A stretch of 64,000 nucleotides of DNA from NCBI RefSeq assembly GCF_014805685.1, contig NC_060892.1, forward strand, positions 13,667,990 to 13,731,989, in the 5' to 3' direction. The notes under the pieces were generated by a model that saw only the letters and a list, made by a program, of their open reading frames with translations, did not search any database and was not told the origin of the DNA. This document shows positions 45,173-58,523 of the stretch, in pieces. Position numbers and translations under genes: made by a program. How positions within the stretch are numbered: the first letter of the stretch is position 1; every line of letters begins with the position of its first letter. The DNA comes from Silurus meridionalis. Taxonomy: Eukaryota; Chordata; Actinopteri; Siluriformes; Siluridae.

Positions 45173-46934
45173 ATTTTTTAAAATAAGAGAAGCTTAAGAG
45201 ATCATTTTTTAACTCTTTCCACTTTTGTGACATTTGTCACAATCCGCCAAATACAGGTGATTTTTTGCGTGATAATTACAAGCCTGTCTGTGACTTGTAT
45301 GACCTCTTAAAAACCATCACACACTGTCCTAATTGTGTTTATGCAGGTATTATGTTAAGACAGGGGACATGATAATTACACTGGACTTCTGACCAGCTGC
45401 AGGTCTTGCAATGCCAGCTGTACACTGCATGTGTTTGTGATGACTGTGCTGAGAAAAGTAAATAAATTGGGCAATTATACTGATTTTCTGAGAGTGCCAT
45501 TTCTTATGCAGTACTAGAGTCACTTCCTAGCCATTTTCTTTTCAGACTTTAAGCCATGTGATCTGTAAAATGACAGCTTAATCATGGTTTATGTAAAATA
45601 CATCCTATATGAATATGCATTTATACCCCCTTTCAACTTCTTTTCATGATTAGCTTCTTACATTCATCCTGCTCCTGTGGTGAACTTCCATTTGGAAAAG
45701 AAAGAAAAGTCATTATTTTTTTTTTTTCTGCCAGAAGAATTAGTAGATGGGACGAACAAGCCAAGAAAATATATTTTACCTTTCCTCTTCTGCTTTTTTG
45801 GACTAGATTGGTTTGTAATACGGTGATATCTGATAATACGATAAAGGAATTAAGAAATGAAAAAGTAATCGAAAAAAATATGCCTAAGAGAGTAAAGGAG
45901 ACATGCAGTTCTTTGTCATTTGGAGCAACAGCAGCCAATTGTCTGTAAGCTTATATATGGAGAAGAGGGCTATCTTCATATATGAAAAATTTGAATTTAA
46001 ATGTATTGTGGATGAAGTCCATGTGAGCCCTCATCCTTTTTGCTTAGAAGTTGTTTTGTGAGAACAAGAAGCTAGGGGGTAGGAATTGCCAGAAAATGTG
46101 CAAATGCAAAATTATTTTCTGAAAATAAAAAAAAAAAATAAGAAAAATCTTACTTACATGCATACATCTTTGACATTCTTTATCCCAAAGACAAAATCTA
46201 AGTTAACACAGAAACAAGATACACAGAACATTTTAGTGCAAGATATAATTTTTGTATTTAAAAAAAATATATGTAATATTGTACTGTCTTTTTCATTCAT
46301 TTAAAACTTTAGATTGAAATTAATATATAGTTATTTACACTTAGTTATTTTTGCTTATTACCTCAACATTATGAAAGGTTTTATGGCCTGACACAATTAA
46401 TTTTCACTGTTACCAACCTGCAGTTGATTACTGATGACAATTATTATAAGTTAGACACCAGAGACTCCTTTCTTTAATGCCTACAAAAGTTGCTCATGTT
46501 GATTGTTCACCATACAAGTCCTTGTGTAATTTGGTACTATATAAGTGATAATGTAAAGACGTTGATCTAAATATTGGGTTGTGACTGACGTCTATAGTAA
46601 GAACAGCTGTACAAAATGAATCATTACCTTCTGAGAATCTAACAGCACTGTGGTATAACGCTTATTATTTGACATATTCTTAGATTTACAAATGAGTAAA
46701 AAACGTGTTGATTCTGGTTTTAAAAGATTGAAAGATGTTCTCTTATTAACCCATTAACAACTATGACTGTGACATCATTTTTCTCCTATATAAATCAAAC
46801 TTGGTGAACAGTACTTATGCCCATACACACTCTTCACTGCATCTTTTAAATCTTAAAACAAATGTCAGCATGTTTGGCTTGTGTACTGTTGGCGTGTATA
46901 AGATTACAATGACATTAGTAGCAATCAGTCTCCC
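45173..46934. other. Intergenic, nothing recognised
   Basis: AT-rich sequence with no supported coding frame, RNA gene or named repeat. Confidence 0.4.
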
Positions 46935-47056
46935 ACAGGCCCCAGGCGAGGCGGTCGAAGAGAAGCATCTGCCGGGTCCTGAAGCAAGCAGAGCAGAGCT
47001 ACAAATGCAAATGAACAATAGCACAGATGTTCAGCTGGCAGAGCTCTCACAGGCAT
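46935..47056 (+). other. Exon-like GC-richer island of unknown identity
   Basis: After a plausible acceptor (CAGTCTCCCACAG) an open frame encodes APGEAVEEKHLPGPEASRA, then ELQMQMNNSTDVQLAELSQA and a TAA stop at 47,056. Composition contrasts with the flanks. I do not recognise it. It could be the last exon of an unannotated gene or repeat debris. Confidence 0.25.
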
Positions 47057-47344
47057 AAGTGGGCAAATGAGAACTGTGCTCAAGTGTGAGGTTGCAACAT
47101 ATAAATCATGTGTTTTTCTTGTATCAGCTTATCAATCATGACAGTAGCACAAGGTCATGACAATATGCTGGGTTTTTTTTGGAAGTGAAACTGTTTCATT
47201 ACAGATTTCATTCTGTAGTATTATTGCAATTTAATAATGCCAGTGATGACTCAATTTGTAAGGATATAACAGGAATTTCCCTTAGACGAGCATTTAACTT
47301 GTACAGTATGTGATCATGTGACAGTATATCTCAACATGTTATGT

Positions 47345-48170
47345 GCCACCACTGCAGGGGTCTCAGGTGCAGGAGGCAAATTGGAATCACACTGGACGCT
47401 GCCGCCCTCAGACCTAGCAGTCTTAAAGCTGCTTCACAGTGAGTGACTGGCCTTCCCTTACTCTCTTAGTGGCCGTAAGGATGGATTCAACAAGAGTGTA
47501 AAAGTGCTGGGTGAGCTTTGGCCACGAAAGCAAACCTCAGGAACTTCCTATGGAACTCACCAGGGTGATGCACACCCCGTTGAGCCATGGCAGACGAGAC
47601 CTGCACTGAATTGCCCAACCTCTGTCTACAGTGCACAGGACCCACTAAGACACGTCTAGAGGAACCTTCAGTCTGCTTGATCGTCTCTTAAGGGATTCAG
47701 TCTCTCAAGACTGACCTCTGGTATACCTAGAGCCGGAGCTTATGCCCTGCTGCAGCTCTGGGGGCCTCTTGCAAGGCGGCAAACCCAAGTCCACTATGAT
47801 ACAGAGTGGAAGGTGGAGGGTGTTCACAGGAGCTGGCCATGCCCTGAAGCATTGAAAGTGGCAGGGTTAACAGACTAGCTCCCTGAGGGTGCCAGGGCGG
47901 GGACTTTTTAGGCTGGCTTCCTGATCGCCCGACGTGTCTTGTCCAGCTCCTGTAGGGGGTCAGCCTGATAGACCTGCAGCACAGCTATGGTGTGGAAACT
48001 TGACCTGCAACTTGACCTGCTGAGGCATAAGCCTTGCCCACCAGCACCGAGGTAGATTGAAGGGACTTGGTGGGCAGCGCCGGGGTTTTTAGGGATAACG
48101 CAGCACCAGTGGAGACAACCTCTACAACCTGGTGGAGCGTCCCATAAACACACTTTTTTTTTAAGGGCGG
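47345..48170. other. GC-rich block, probably decayed retroelement
   Basis: About 800 bp of markedly higher GC than the surroundings, with only short open frames on both strands. No domain recognised. The sharp edges and composition suggest imported repeat sequence. Confidence 0.35.
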
Positions 48171-48814
48171 GCTAAATGAGGCTTTGTCCAAGACCTGGAC
48201 ACCTCGGTACAGGCCAAAAAAAAGAAGGGGCAGACTCCGGCATGAAGGCAGTGATGCAGGTTGCAGAAAGTGCTCGTCAAGCTTACTGGATGGGAGAGCT
48301 TGCTGCTGCATGGCCGGCCATTTATTTATTTATCTATTTATCTGGGGTCACTACCTCTAATAGCTCCTTGAAGAGGACTGGTAGAGGGGTTGTCTCTGAC
48401 GGCTCGCAGAGCAATTTTAATTTTTAATAGTAACAGAGTGAAAGAACTAAGTGATATAAAAACACATTAACAGTCTCAGTCAGGGCAGTTACTAAGCTGC
48501 TGTATTGATTAATGAGAGATAATTAATATTTGACTGAAACAAGAGCAGATAACAATAACTATTAAATTAAACAAAAGTGTGAAGCTTGAAGCATTTTTAA
48601 CTACTGATCTATTGATCAATTATTCGAGTCAAACAAGTGAAGAAACTGCGTTAAAGAATTATTGTGTAATAATGGTTTGAATGCTTGAGGAACATGAAGC
48701 AGTGAATGATGCCATTGATCAGTCACATGTATAAACAGTTAAGCCATGTGCAAAAACGAATGGGAAAATCACCTTTCTTTGCAAAACTGTCAGGAAAAAA
48801 GAGAACAAACAGCA

Positions 48815-49600
48815 CTTTTCAGAATCAGAATCAGGTTTATTGGCCAAGTGGGTTGGCATACACAATGATTTTGGTTCCAGTTGTTGCTAACTCTCTAAAG
48901 TACAGATATAAATAACACTATACATTGATCTTAGACTATATAAGACAAAACAAACTATATTAGACTATACAGACAATAAGAGACAATACAAACAATATAC
49001 AGAGTACAGTCAACCCCTGATAATTCGTGGTTTGGAACTTGTGGTTCAAAATATTTGTGGGTTCTTATTTGGGACCTATCTAACAGCAAGTTGTGGATTA
49101 TCCTTAAATTTGCGGAAATGCGCAGCTGGACCGAATGTTCAGGAAAGTTAGGAATAACATTTTAAACTATGTTTTCACTAACAAATTTCATAAACATTTT
49201 TAAAACACATTATTGTATTAAAGTGACATAATGTCTAGATAAATTCACTAAGAAATCATAGGGGCTGCTGGGGTGTGTCCAAAATTTGCAGATTTTCGGA
49301 ACTCGCGGTGGTCTTAGAACATAACCCCTGTGAGTTCCGGGGGACCACTGTATATGACAGATCTACTTTACTGTACATTAAGCGTGAGAGTGCATGGTAG
49401 TGCAAATAGCAGTACTGTGCATCATGTAAGATAAAGAGGTTACTTTTACAATTTGCAGCAGTAATAGTGTGTATAACATATGGTAATGATGTGGTGACTG
49501 ACGGTTCTGATAATGCACTACTAATAAATATGAAGCAGGGCATATAATTAAGGTCAGTTGTTAATAAGGGTGATTGCCTGAGGAAAGAAGAGTACAGAGT
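48815..49600 (+). repeat. Dispersed fish repeat (CAGAATCAGAATCAG family), interrupted
   Basis: Begins TCAGAATCAGAATCAGG-TTTATTGGCCAAGTG, a common teleost repeat, and resumes after an inserted MITE with ATAGCAGTACTGTGC and GATTGCCTGAGGAAAGAAG near 49,570. Confidence 0.6.
49005..49351. mobile_element. pogo/Tigger-like MITE inserted in the dispersed repeat
   Basis: The left end is TACAGTCAACCCCTG; the right end read inward is TACAGTGGTCCCCCG. TA lies at both tips. The interior contains TAATTCGTGGTTTGG and GAACTCGCGGTGG. About 347 bp with no transposase. Confidence 0.65.
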
Positions 49601-51480
49601 ACAGAGTACAAATGCTTTAGTTTGAAAAACATAATGCATCATGACTTTTAAAATGCCTTTAAAGTGACCTTTCAAAAGCAAGCAATTATATTTAATAATT
49701 AATAATCTTTGAAGATACATTGACATTGTTCATACCCATTGCTAAAAAATTGGCTTTTTCCTGACAACACTGACTTAATTATACCATACTGTTCTGGAAA
49801 ACTTCATGCAATTATTTTTAATACATTATATGCACAGGATGGTATGTGACCTCGTCCACAGTACATGGCATTAGAATATATGCATAAATGGCAGGTAAGG
49901 GAAGCAAAACCTTTGATTATAAAGAAATATTTTTTTTATACTCTAGGTCTTCAGATCTATGGTAAAATTGCAGGATTTTTGATGTTAAAAATTAAACCAA
50001 GATAAATCATGTGAGATCTTTTTTTACCTTCAATGCGACAGTTGTACTCTTCAGTGCTCTGTGTGTTTAATCGATTCCATTCGAATGTATTGAATAAAGG
50101 AAGACTTCATGATGTTAATTCAAGACTTCAGTGATATAAGTTTAAACAGTCCGTTCAGTACAAAGGTTTAATTAATATGAGTAAAGGTCATTCAGTAGCT
50201 ACTGTTCCTGAAAAGCAAATGCTGGAGTTAGTACAATAATGTGTTAACTGAACGCTGTAAGCCTAGATGCAGCACTGGAATATTAAATTAGTAATGTGAG
50301 TACTAATTACAATTATTTAGAATTAATTCAGTGTTGTGTTAAAGGCTGTATGCAATAGTGTTTTCAGTCATGAAAGAGTTGATAGTTAAACTCTTCTTGA
50401 AGAGTTATTTCAGTAATGTGATCATATGAACACTGTATAAGGCAACACGGAAAAGTAGCTCAAGATTATTTGTCGTGTACAAAATGTTAAGTCTGTTGTA
50501 CATTGTAATTGTCATGGGGTTCAGATACTCTACAGCTAAAACATGCATTCAAAATAAGGACAATACTACAAAATATGCAAAATAATACTCCTGGTGCAAA
50601 AATGGTGCACCAACCCCAAAATATGGATGGTCTAAGCAACAAATATTTGGTCAGAAATTTAGCAAGAATTGTTATTGCAGAATTGTATCCCTGGTCAATA
50701 TATTCTGGTTCATTATGTCCTTAATTGGGTGGCATCAGGTGTGGCAGATAACCACACAATGTCTAATCTTTTAAGAAAAAACATCCGAAAAAATATTGTT
50801 TGGAATATTTTGTATATCATACTGTATATGTGTGTTTATTCAGCATAATATCATAATTTAATAAAGGCTTAAAATAAGTCTATATGAATGAATTTCCTGT
50901 TTCTAGCTTTTCAGTTAATAGTTACCAGCAGCAAACATGAGTGAGAACTGGGACAGAACATGTCAGGAGTACAAATGCTAAATTCTTGCTAATTTTCACA
51001 ACCATATGTTGTAAAGGCCAACAAAAACTCTCCCATTATTCACTTAAATAGAATAAGAGTGCAAAAGGTAGCAGACTCATAATGTGTGGGGTCTGGGCAG
51101 TAGACAGACAAGAATATAACACGAAGATGAAGCAGCAGTACAAAGTAGCATTTATCAAATGTGCAATACATTAAATGTAATAGTAGACATAGTGTGCATC
51201 TACAGAGAGTATATTAGTCATATTTATTGCAGTGAAAAAAAAAAACCCAGGAGTGGTACATAAATTCATGGAGAAGTAGTTCAGTACTATTAAGTAACCC
51301 GATCAAACCCTCTCTGGTGGCGGGGTTTTTTTTTGTGATCTGACCTTTACAGAAATAATTGTGTACAGACATGATGTACCTGTGATGTACACAGACATGA
51401 TGTACTAGTCTTAATGCTTAATCTGCGTTGTCAGTGGTGTGCCAAGAGCTAATATGCATGTAGATTGTCAGCTCTCATTA
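49601..51480. other. Intergenic upstream of drd4
   Basis: AT-rich; no gene or clear element recognised. This is where a secretin gene would lie if the human order were kept, but no HSDG-type peptide is readable. Confidence 0.4.
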
Positions 51481-51589
51481 TAGTGTTCTACACGTGAGAG
51501 ACATCATCACCATCATCATGACTTTCTTCTTCTTCTTCACATCCTCGCCATCACTGAATCACATTGGAACCGTTAAATGATGTAAAGCG

Positions 51590-51980
51590 GTTCCTCCCAC
51601 GCGGCGCACCTGAGCAGGGGATCTGAAAGCACTTCCAACTTAGAGTGAGGGCGCAGAGTCTTTACAGTCCTCAGTGTCCAGCTTCTACACGGATCATCCA
51701 GGCTAAAGTCATCGGAACTTCACTGGATCAATATCAAGAAATATATTTCAAATCTATACGCGAGAGCAGCTTTTATTAGTGAATATCCACAGGATAAGCA
51801 GCAGTGCGTCAAGAGACGGAGCTTCGAGCCGCTCCGTCAGACATGGGGTAGTTTTCCAAAGAACCAAATATGCAGATGTACTGATTTAACGAAGGTTCAT
51901 CTGATGTTTGGGTGAAGAAAAAAAAAAAGACGTTCTCGTTTGGACCACAGAAAAGTTGTCCATGTCGACGAGGATTCAAG
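51590..51980 (+). promoter_or_regulatory. drd4: drd4 5' UTR and presumed core promoter region
   Basis: A local rise in GC and CpG (CCCACGCGGCGCACCTGAG near 51,596) begins about 390 bp before the drd4 ATG, as often seen at vertebrate neuronal GPCR promoters. No strong TATA box is visible. The transcription start cannot be placed from sequence alone. Confidence 0.4.
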
Positions 51981-52217
51981 ATGAAGAACCTGAGCGAGCT
52001 GAACAGCACCGCGCCGCCCATTAACGAGCACAACTTCCCGGCGCTCATATTCGGCATTTGTCTCATCATAGTCATCATCTGCGGCAATGTCATGGTCTGT
52101 CTTAGTGTGTCCCGGGAAAAGGCTTTAAAGACCACGACCAATTACTTTATCGTGAGTCTGGCTGTGGCTGATCTTCTGCTGGCTGTGTTGGTGCTGCCGC
52201 TGTTCGTTTACGCCGAG
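51981..52217 (+). CDS. drd4: drd4 exon 1: N-terminus to TM2
   Basis: 79 codons, from [10 protein letters not shown] to [10 protein letters not shown], then the donor GTAAGA. The frame is open upstream to 51,912 but contains no earlier ATG, so the start at 51,981 is firm. It includes GNVMVC of TM1 and [16 protein letters not shown] of TM2 with the sodium-site Asp. Confidence 0.93.
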
Positions 52218-52398
52218 GTAAGACCAAACCATACGGGGAAAGAACGAATATACTCTGTCTGTATAATATTTATCATGAGATTCACATGATCTAAAATAGT
52301 TTGGGTAGATGATCAAATACATTTTCTACAAAGAAGTAATTAATATACAACGAAATCGTGAGGTCTATACGTAGCTTCAGTTATGTATATAAGTGGTT

Positions 52399-52467
<69 letters not shown>

Positions 52468-55400
52468 TATTTCAAACCTGATAAGTGGCCATTTCTTTTT
52501 CTGATGGGTCTGTCTGCTAGGTACATTAGTCCATTACAGCACTTAAAAAGCAAAGATTCCTGGAAGATCTTTTGGAAATTCCTCAGATTACCTTCATGAC
52601 AGAACCATTATCATGCAACCTTTTGGCAAAAGCAGTTTAAAACCTTAATGGTTATTAAAAACCCAATTTTGATGAGTGCCCGATAGAGAGAGAGAGAGAG
52701 TGAGAGAGAGAGAGTGTGGAAAGTCCAGATCTTTTGAATATGATTTGCTTACTGTATATCTGCTGCCATTTTTAGGAAAAGCAGTCAAATATTTATAGGT
52801 TCATATGAAACGTTAGTGAACACTTATGCACCCAAATTGAACAGTTTACAAACATGAAATAAATTGTAATACATCTATAGATCAAACACAATCATTATGG
52901 CAAAAGTAATATAACAAGACAGTTAAACAAGTATTCTATTTTTTATTCTCAAATCCCACTTTATTTGGGATAAGAATACATTTGGAATATTGAAATAAAA
53001 AAAAATTAAATAAATAAAAAAACTCTACCCTGACACTTTAGTCGCCATCATATCTGGCCTGATTGTTATGAGACCTTGAACATGTGCATGAAGGGGATTT
53101 GTGCTCTGCTGGTTTCATGTTCCTAGTAACTACCAAGGAGCCAGTGTTGGGCCCATGCGTGGGATGTATCCTCTAACAGTATTGACTGTTTAATGCCAGT
53201 CATGTGAATAAATGTAAATGTTTATGGGCGGACAGAGTGGCACATTGTGCAAAATTGATCTCAGAACAGGATGCAGTGTTTTCAAACTAATAAATTATAA
53301 CATCATTAATTACATCGCCTTTTATGACCTAAATATTTAATTAATTATTAATAATCAAATGCACATGCACATTAGAATTTTCAGTTTTACATTTACTTTA
53401 TAATCTCCAGCCAGTATTGACAAAGCATTTGTTTGTTAATGAGTCAGGGTCAAGATGGATCTGTAGCCTACTCAAGAACAATTGATATGTAGTGGTTACA
53501 CACCCTGAATGAGATGCCAGTCTGTTGTTGGAAACACACATATTCATTCAATATTATTTCAGCTACTGCATAATTTTTCGGAAGTGGAAGGAAACCAGAG
53601 AACCCATATAAAACCCACACAGGAACAGGGCCATTTTACTGCATGCATTGCTTTTCTAAGCTGTACTTGAAATGTTGAATAAATATTAAAACACTGAGCA
53701 AAAATTTCCCCTATGAGCATGTGCCATTTGAGACAGCTGGAATATTTATTCACTCATTCATCTTCGGTAACTTGTCAGGATCATGAAAGCCTATTCTGGG
53801 ATGTCCATCTATCACACAACAACATGCACACACATTTGTAATTTCATTCACACAGGGGCATTTTAGAATAGCTATGCACGTGTATTTGGGATCGGATACG
53901 AGACGAACATGCAGAATTCCGAACAGACAGTAACCCAAGTGCACAGATAGTAACCTGAGTTTAGGATTGAACCCAAGGCTGTAAAGCAAAAACACTTTCT
54001 ACAACAGCACCGCCCCTCCATCTGGAATATTCAGTGCATTCTAATTGATTTATTTTCATCCACAGGTAATCTCATTCCCAATTACCAGATGCTCAAAGAA
54101 TGGGCATAAGAACTGTATTAATAAATCACTTTAACATTTAGCATCTTAAAAAAGTCTTCATGGAAAAGTGTCTGAACTGAAACCACTTTAGGTTTCTACA
54201 TTAAACCTTTATTTTTTGTCCACTAGGAACTAGCATAAAAAAACCCTTAAATGATTTTTTCTTTATTAAATACATACAAGTAATATAAAGGATTTGTAAG
54301 ACTGTAATTCATGGAAAAAGTCCTCATAAGCTTATAATATACAATGTAAACATTTGCACAGAAATAGGATAAAAAAAATTTTTTTATTAATATTTACTTC
54401 TCTGACCAGATTCAATTAAATTCAAGTTTTTCTTTTTGATATTTTTTAAGATTTTTGATTGTTGTCCTGTTTCACTGTAGACCATACCATTTACTTAATC
54501 ATTCAACAGGACCAGAGCATCCCAATCCATGCCTCAAGAGGCCTGGAAATACCTCTGTTCTCTTACATGTTTATAATTTAATCCAATTGTCTGATCCTAT
54601 TAACTTTGGGTCACTAGCACAGGTTTAATCTGTATGCCTCGTTGCATAAGACAGCAGTTTAGCGATGCCGTAACAGACAAGATGAAAGTCAACTGTATGT
54701 TGAGGCTCCATCCAGTCCACACACTTTATTATGAGGAAGCAGACAAAACCAGAAAAAATCCCTTAAATGGGGCATGAATGAAAAGATTAACCTTCACCCA
54801 GTTGGTGTTTGTACAAAGACAAATCCCCAGTGTGGCACTGAAAACCTCCAAGTTTTATATAGCTGAGGTTTTACAGTAAGAAAAATAGGTACTATTGAAT
54901 TTAATAACACATTGGGAGTGTTAAACGAGTGGTTCTGAATAAAAACAAATGTGCAGATTTGGCCCGGATTTTAGAAATATTTCAAGAGTGAAGATTTATG
55001 GTGTCCAAATCGAGTTTGAATGACTAACAGTAAATATGTATATATGACAGGCAAAATGAACAGTCACATTCCTTAAACAATGCTGAAATGATGAGTATTA
55101 AAAAAAAGAATTACATGAAAACAACTGAAGCAGAAGCCCAGTTTAAACTCAGAAATAAATGTATTTATAGTATGTGTAAACATATATTTTTCTTCTTTCG
55201 GCTTCTCCCATTAGGGGTCGCCACAGCGGATCATCCGTCTCCACAACCCCCTGTCCTCTACATCTGCCTCTGTCACACCAACTACCTGCATGTCTTCCCT
55301 CACCACATCCATGAACCTCCTCCTTGGCCTTCCTCTTTTCCTCCTTCCTGGTAGCTCCATCCTCCATGTAACCCATGTCCTTGCTCTGCACATGTCCAAA

Positions 55401-58400
55401 CCATCTAAACCATCTAACCATCTTCGCCTCCCTCACCTTGTCTCCAAAACGTCCTACATGCGCTGTACCTCTAATAAACTAATTTCTAATCCTGTCCATC
55501 GTCTTCACTCCCAACGAAAACCTCAACATCTTCAGCTCTGCGACCTCCAGCTCCATCTCCTGTCTTTTACTCAATGCCACTTTCTCAAAACCATACAACA
55601 TCGCAGGTCTCACCACAGTCCTATGAACTTTCCCTTTCACTCTTGCAGAAACTCTTCTATCACAAATTATTCCTGTCACATTTCTCCACCCACTCCACCC
55701 TGCCTGCACTCTTTTTGCACTCTTTTGCGGTTGCGGTTGTAAGAGTTTAAAACAGTATGCATAGTGCCAATTATTTTTTTGTAATTAGTTTTTATTAGAT
55801 TTTAAACATGTTAAAATCTGATAAGTGTAAAAGGCAAAATCATTTACACCATACATAGGTTGTCTGATTTGTATATATAATTTGTATTGCTATTAATTGC
55901 CTAAAAGATTCCTTTCCATTCGAACAGTGGAAGTTTTATTGTAGAAATCAGGGGTAATTGGAAGTCCGTGTTCCAGCCCTAGCATTTTAGCATAGTCAAT
56001 AAGATATAACAAAAAGTCATTAGCACTTAGTCAGATTAGCAAATTGACAAAATAGCTCAAAATAATGTAATAGAGAAAACAGATTGTTTAAAGATGAGAA
56101 GGAAATATGTGTACCTGAGACCATGGTGCTAGTATAAACAAAACAAGAACAATCTGTTTAATCATAGCCATGCAACTTATTACTAATTGTTAAGCTTTAA
56201 AATGATATAACTGAAACTTTTAGCTGGTGTGGATGAATGCATTTGTGCTGATTGGAAATGGTATATATCGGTCTATATTCTGTGTAGTTTCAGGGTGTCT
56301 GGTCCTTGGACATGGTAGTCTGTGATGGCCTGATGGCTATGGATGTGATGCTATGCACTGCCTCTATATTCAACCTGTGTGCCATCAGTGTTGACAGGTT
56401 TGCATTTTGACTTTGCATTTTGATTCATTTCTAACATGTACAGAAAAATATATTCTTCTGAATAGTGTTAGTAGTCATGGAGCTTAATGAAAACACTTTC
56501 TGCAAAATGTCTATAAACATAAACAGCAAGATTTAAAACTATATGAAAAAAGTTGGAATTTGTCATCAAGGCACCAGACATCATTCTATGTATAGAAAGT
56601 TCATGCTGTTCTGGTTCTACTTCTGTGCATCCACTTGACAGGTTCATCGCAGTGTCTGTGCCATTGAACTACAACCGAAGGCATGTAGACCATCGACAAA
56701 TTGTTCTACTCTCAGGCACCTGGCTTCTTGCCCTAGCTGTGGCCTCCCCTATCATTTTTGGCATAAACAATGTTCCGAATCGTGACCCGACTGTGTGCAA
56801 GCTGGAAGATGACAACTATGTAGTGTACTCTTCTGTCTGCTCCTTTTTTATTCCCTGCCCCATTATGCTCTTGCTGTATTGTGGAATGTTCCATGGCCTT
56901 CGTCGATGGGAGGAGGCCCGTAAGCTCAAGCTGAAAAAGAGTATCCAGGCCTGTCGTAAGCTTCAGCATGCCGCCGCTGCTGCTGCTCTTCCACCTCTGG
57001 CAGCTTTGCCAACTCCAATGCCCGTGTTGCCTCGTGTCATTCAGCAAGACCTGGCACAGTGCAATGTGGATGAGCTTGATGATGACATGCAGCCCAGCAG
57101 CCCCTTGCCACCGGAGTACAATAACAGCACTATTCAGACTATTGCCTACGCTGAAATTCAGAACACATCCCAAAGAAAAAAGAGGGCCAAGATCAATGGC
57201 AGGGAGCGGAAAGCCATGAAGGTCCTACCTGTTGTCGTGGGTAAGTGTTTAAATGAAAGATAACTAATAAATAAAAAATAAATAAGTACAATGCATAAAT
57301 ACTGTATGGATGACAAGACATAAACCAGGGTTCTTCGGTCTCCACAAAGGGCCAATGTGGCTGCAGGCTTTTATTCCAGACAAACAGAAAGCACAATTGG
57401 TAGTTGATTGAAGTCTAAGGTTGGCTGATTAAACACTTGGACTCAGCTGTGGCTCCTGCTTGGTTAGAATGAAAGCCTGCAGCCACACCGGACCTTTGTT
57501 TATAAGATTAAAGACCCCTGCATATAAACCTTACTGAATAGCCATAGTTTAAAGACTAGACATTTCCCCCCAAAATTTTCATTTGCTAAAATATTCTAAA
57601 AGTTAATAATAAACACCTAACTGATATCCTTGGTGGTTAAAACGCTGTAGCAATTATAAATATTATTAGTATTTATGTAAATGACTTAAAAATCATGCTT
57701 TGTTAGCCTCAGTATTTATAAAAAATGACTTGAAATCCGGACTGATTAGCTCATTTTTGCTAACTGGCTATTTGTCCAGTAAATATCATTCACACCTGTA
57801 AATACTTATATAAAATACATGTATACACTTATAAAGACTTATGAACTGAGGTAGGAGGCTAGGATTAACAGTAAACTTATTGAGTTAAAAATCCTTTGAA
57901 AAAAATTAGATTATAAATCAGCACTGGTTATCTAGCCGACTGTTTTAGCAGACATGACAAGCACCCTGTCGGATGTTATGAAAGAAAAAATACTGTCAGA
58001 ATGGCTCAAGTTAGCTAGATGGTAACAGAAATTGCAAAAATAAAATACATATAACAATGAGGTTTATAAGTTTGAAGATGTCCATGTAGATGCAGATGTC
58101 AATCCTTTGCCATGTATTGACAGAGTTTTTTTGGGGGTTTTTTTGGTCACGTCCCAAATTATTATGCATGATGATGCTGACATGCAGTAGGATTTTTAAA
58201 CTAGAAAGAAATTTTAAAGAACAAGCATGGCAGCTGACAATCAGAGAAAAAAAGTATTTTCAGTTCCTTAATAACCTACCAGAGGCAATGTGCAATTTGT
58301 CGGTAGGTCCAACAAATTCTGAAGCTGTAAGCACATACTGTGTTGGGCTAGAAACCCTGCAACACTCAGCATAATTTGAGTTGTTATGTGACTCATGTCG

Positions 58401-58470
58401 GCCAGAAACATAATTTCTTTGTGAATACGTTGAGTAGATTTTGTATGCAGGCATATTAGTCTTTCTTTAA

Positions 58471-58523
<53 letters not shown>

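Noticed and set aside
45633..45948. Overlapping frames of about 100 codons on both strands
   Set aside because: Complementary open frames with no homology; neither has splice or conservation support.
47908..48311. Cys-rich minus-strand frames of 81-108 codons
   Set aside because: Overlapping frames in a GC-rich block with no domain and no splice context.
49256..49726. 156-codon minus-strand frame
   Set aside because: Runs across a pogo-like MITE and a dispersed repeat; composite of repeat sequence.
51912..51980. N-terminal extension of drd4 ([10 protein letters not shown]...)
   Set aside because: The frame is open but contains no ATG before 51,981; it is 5' UTR.
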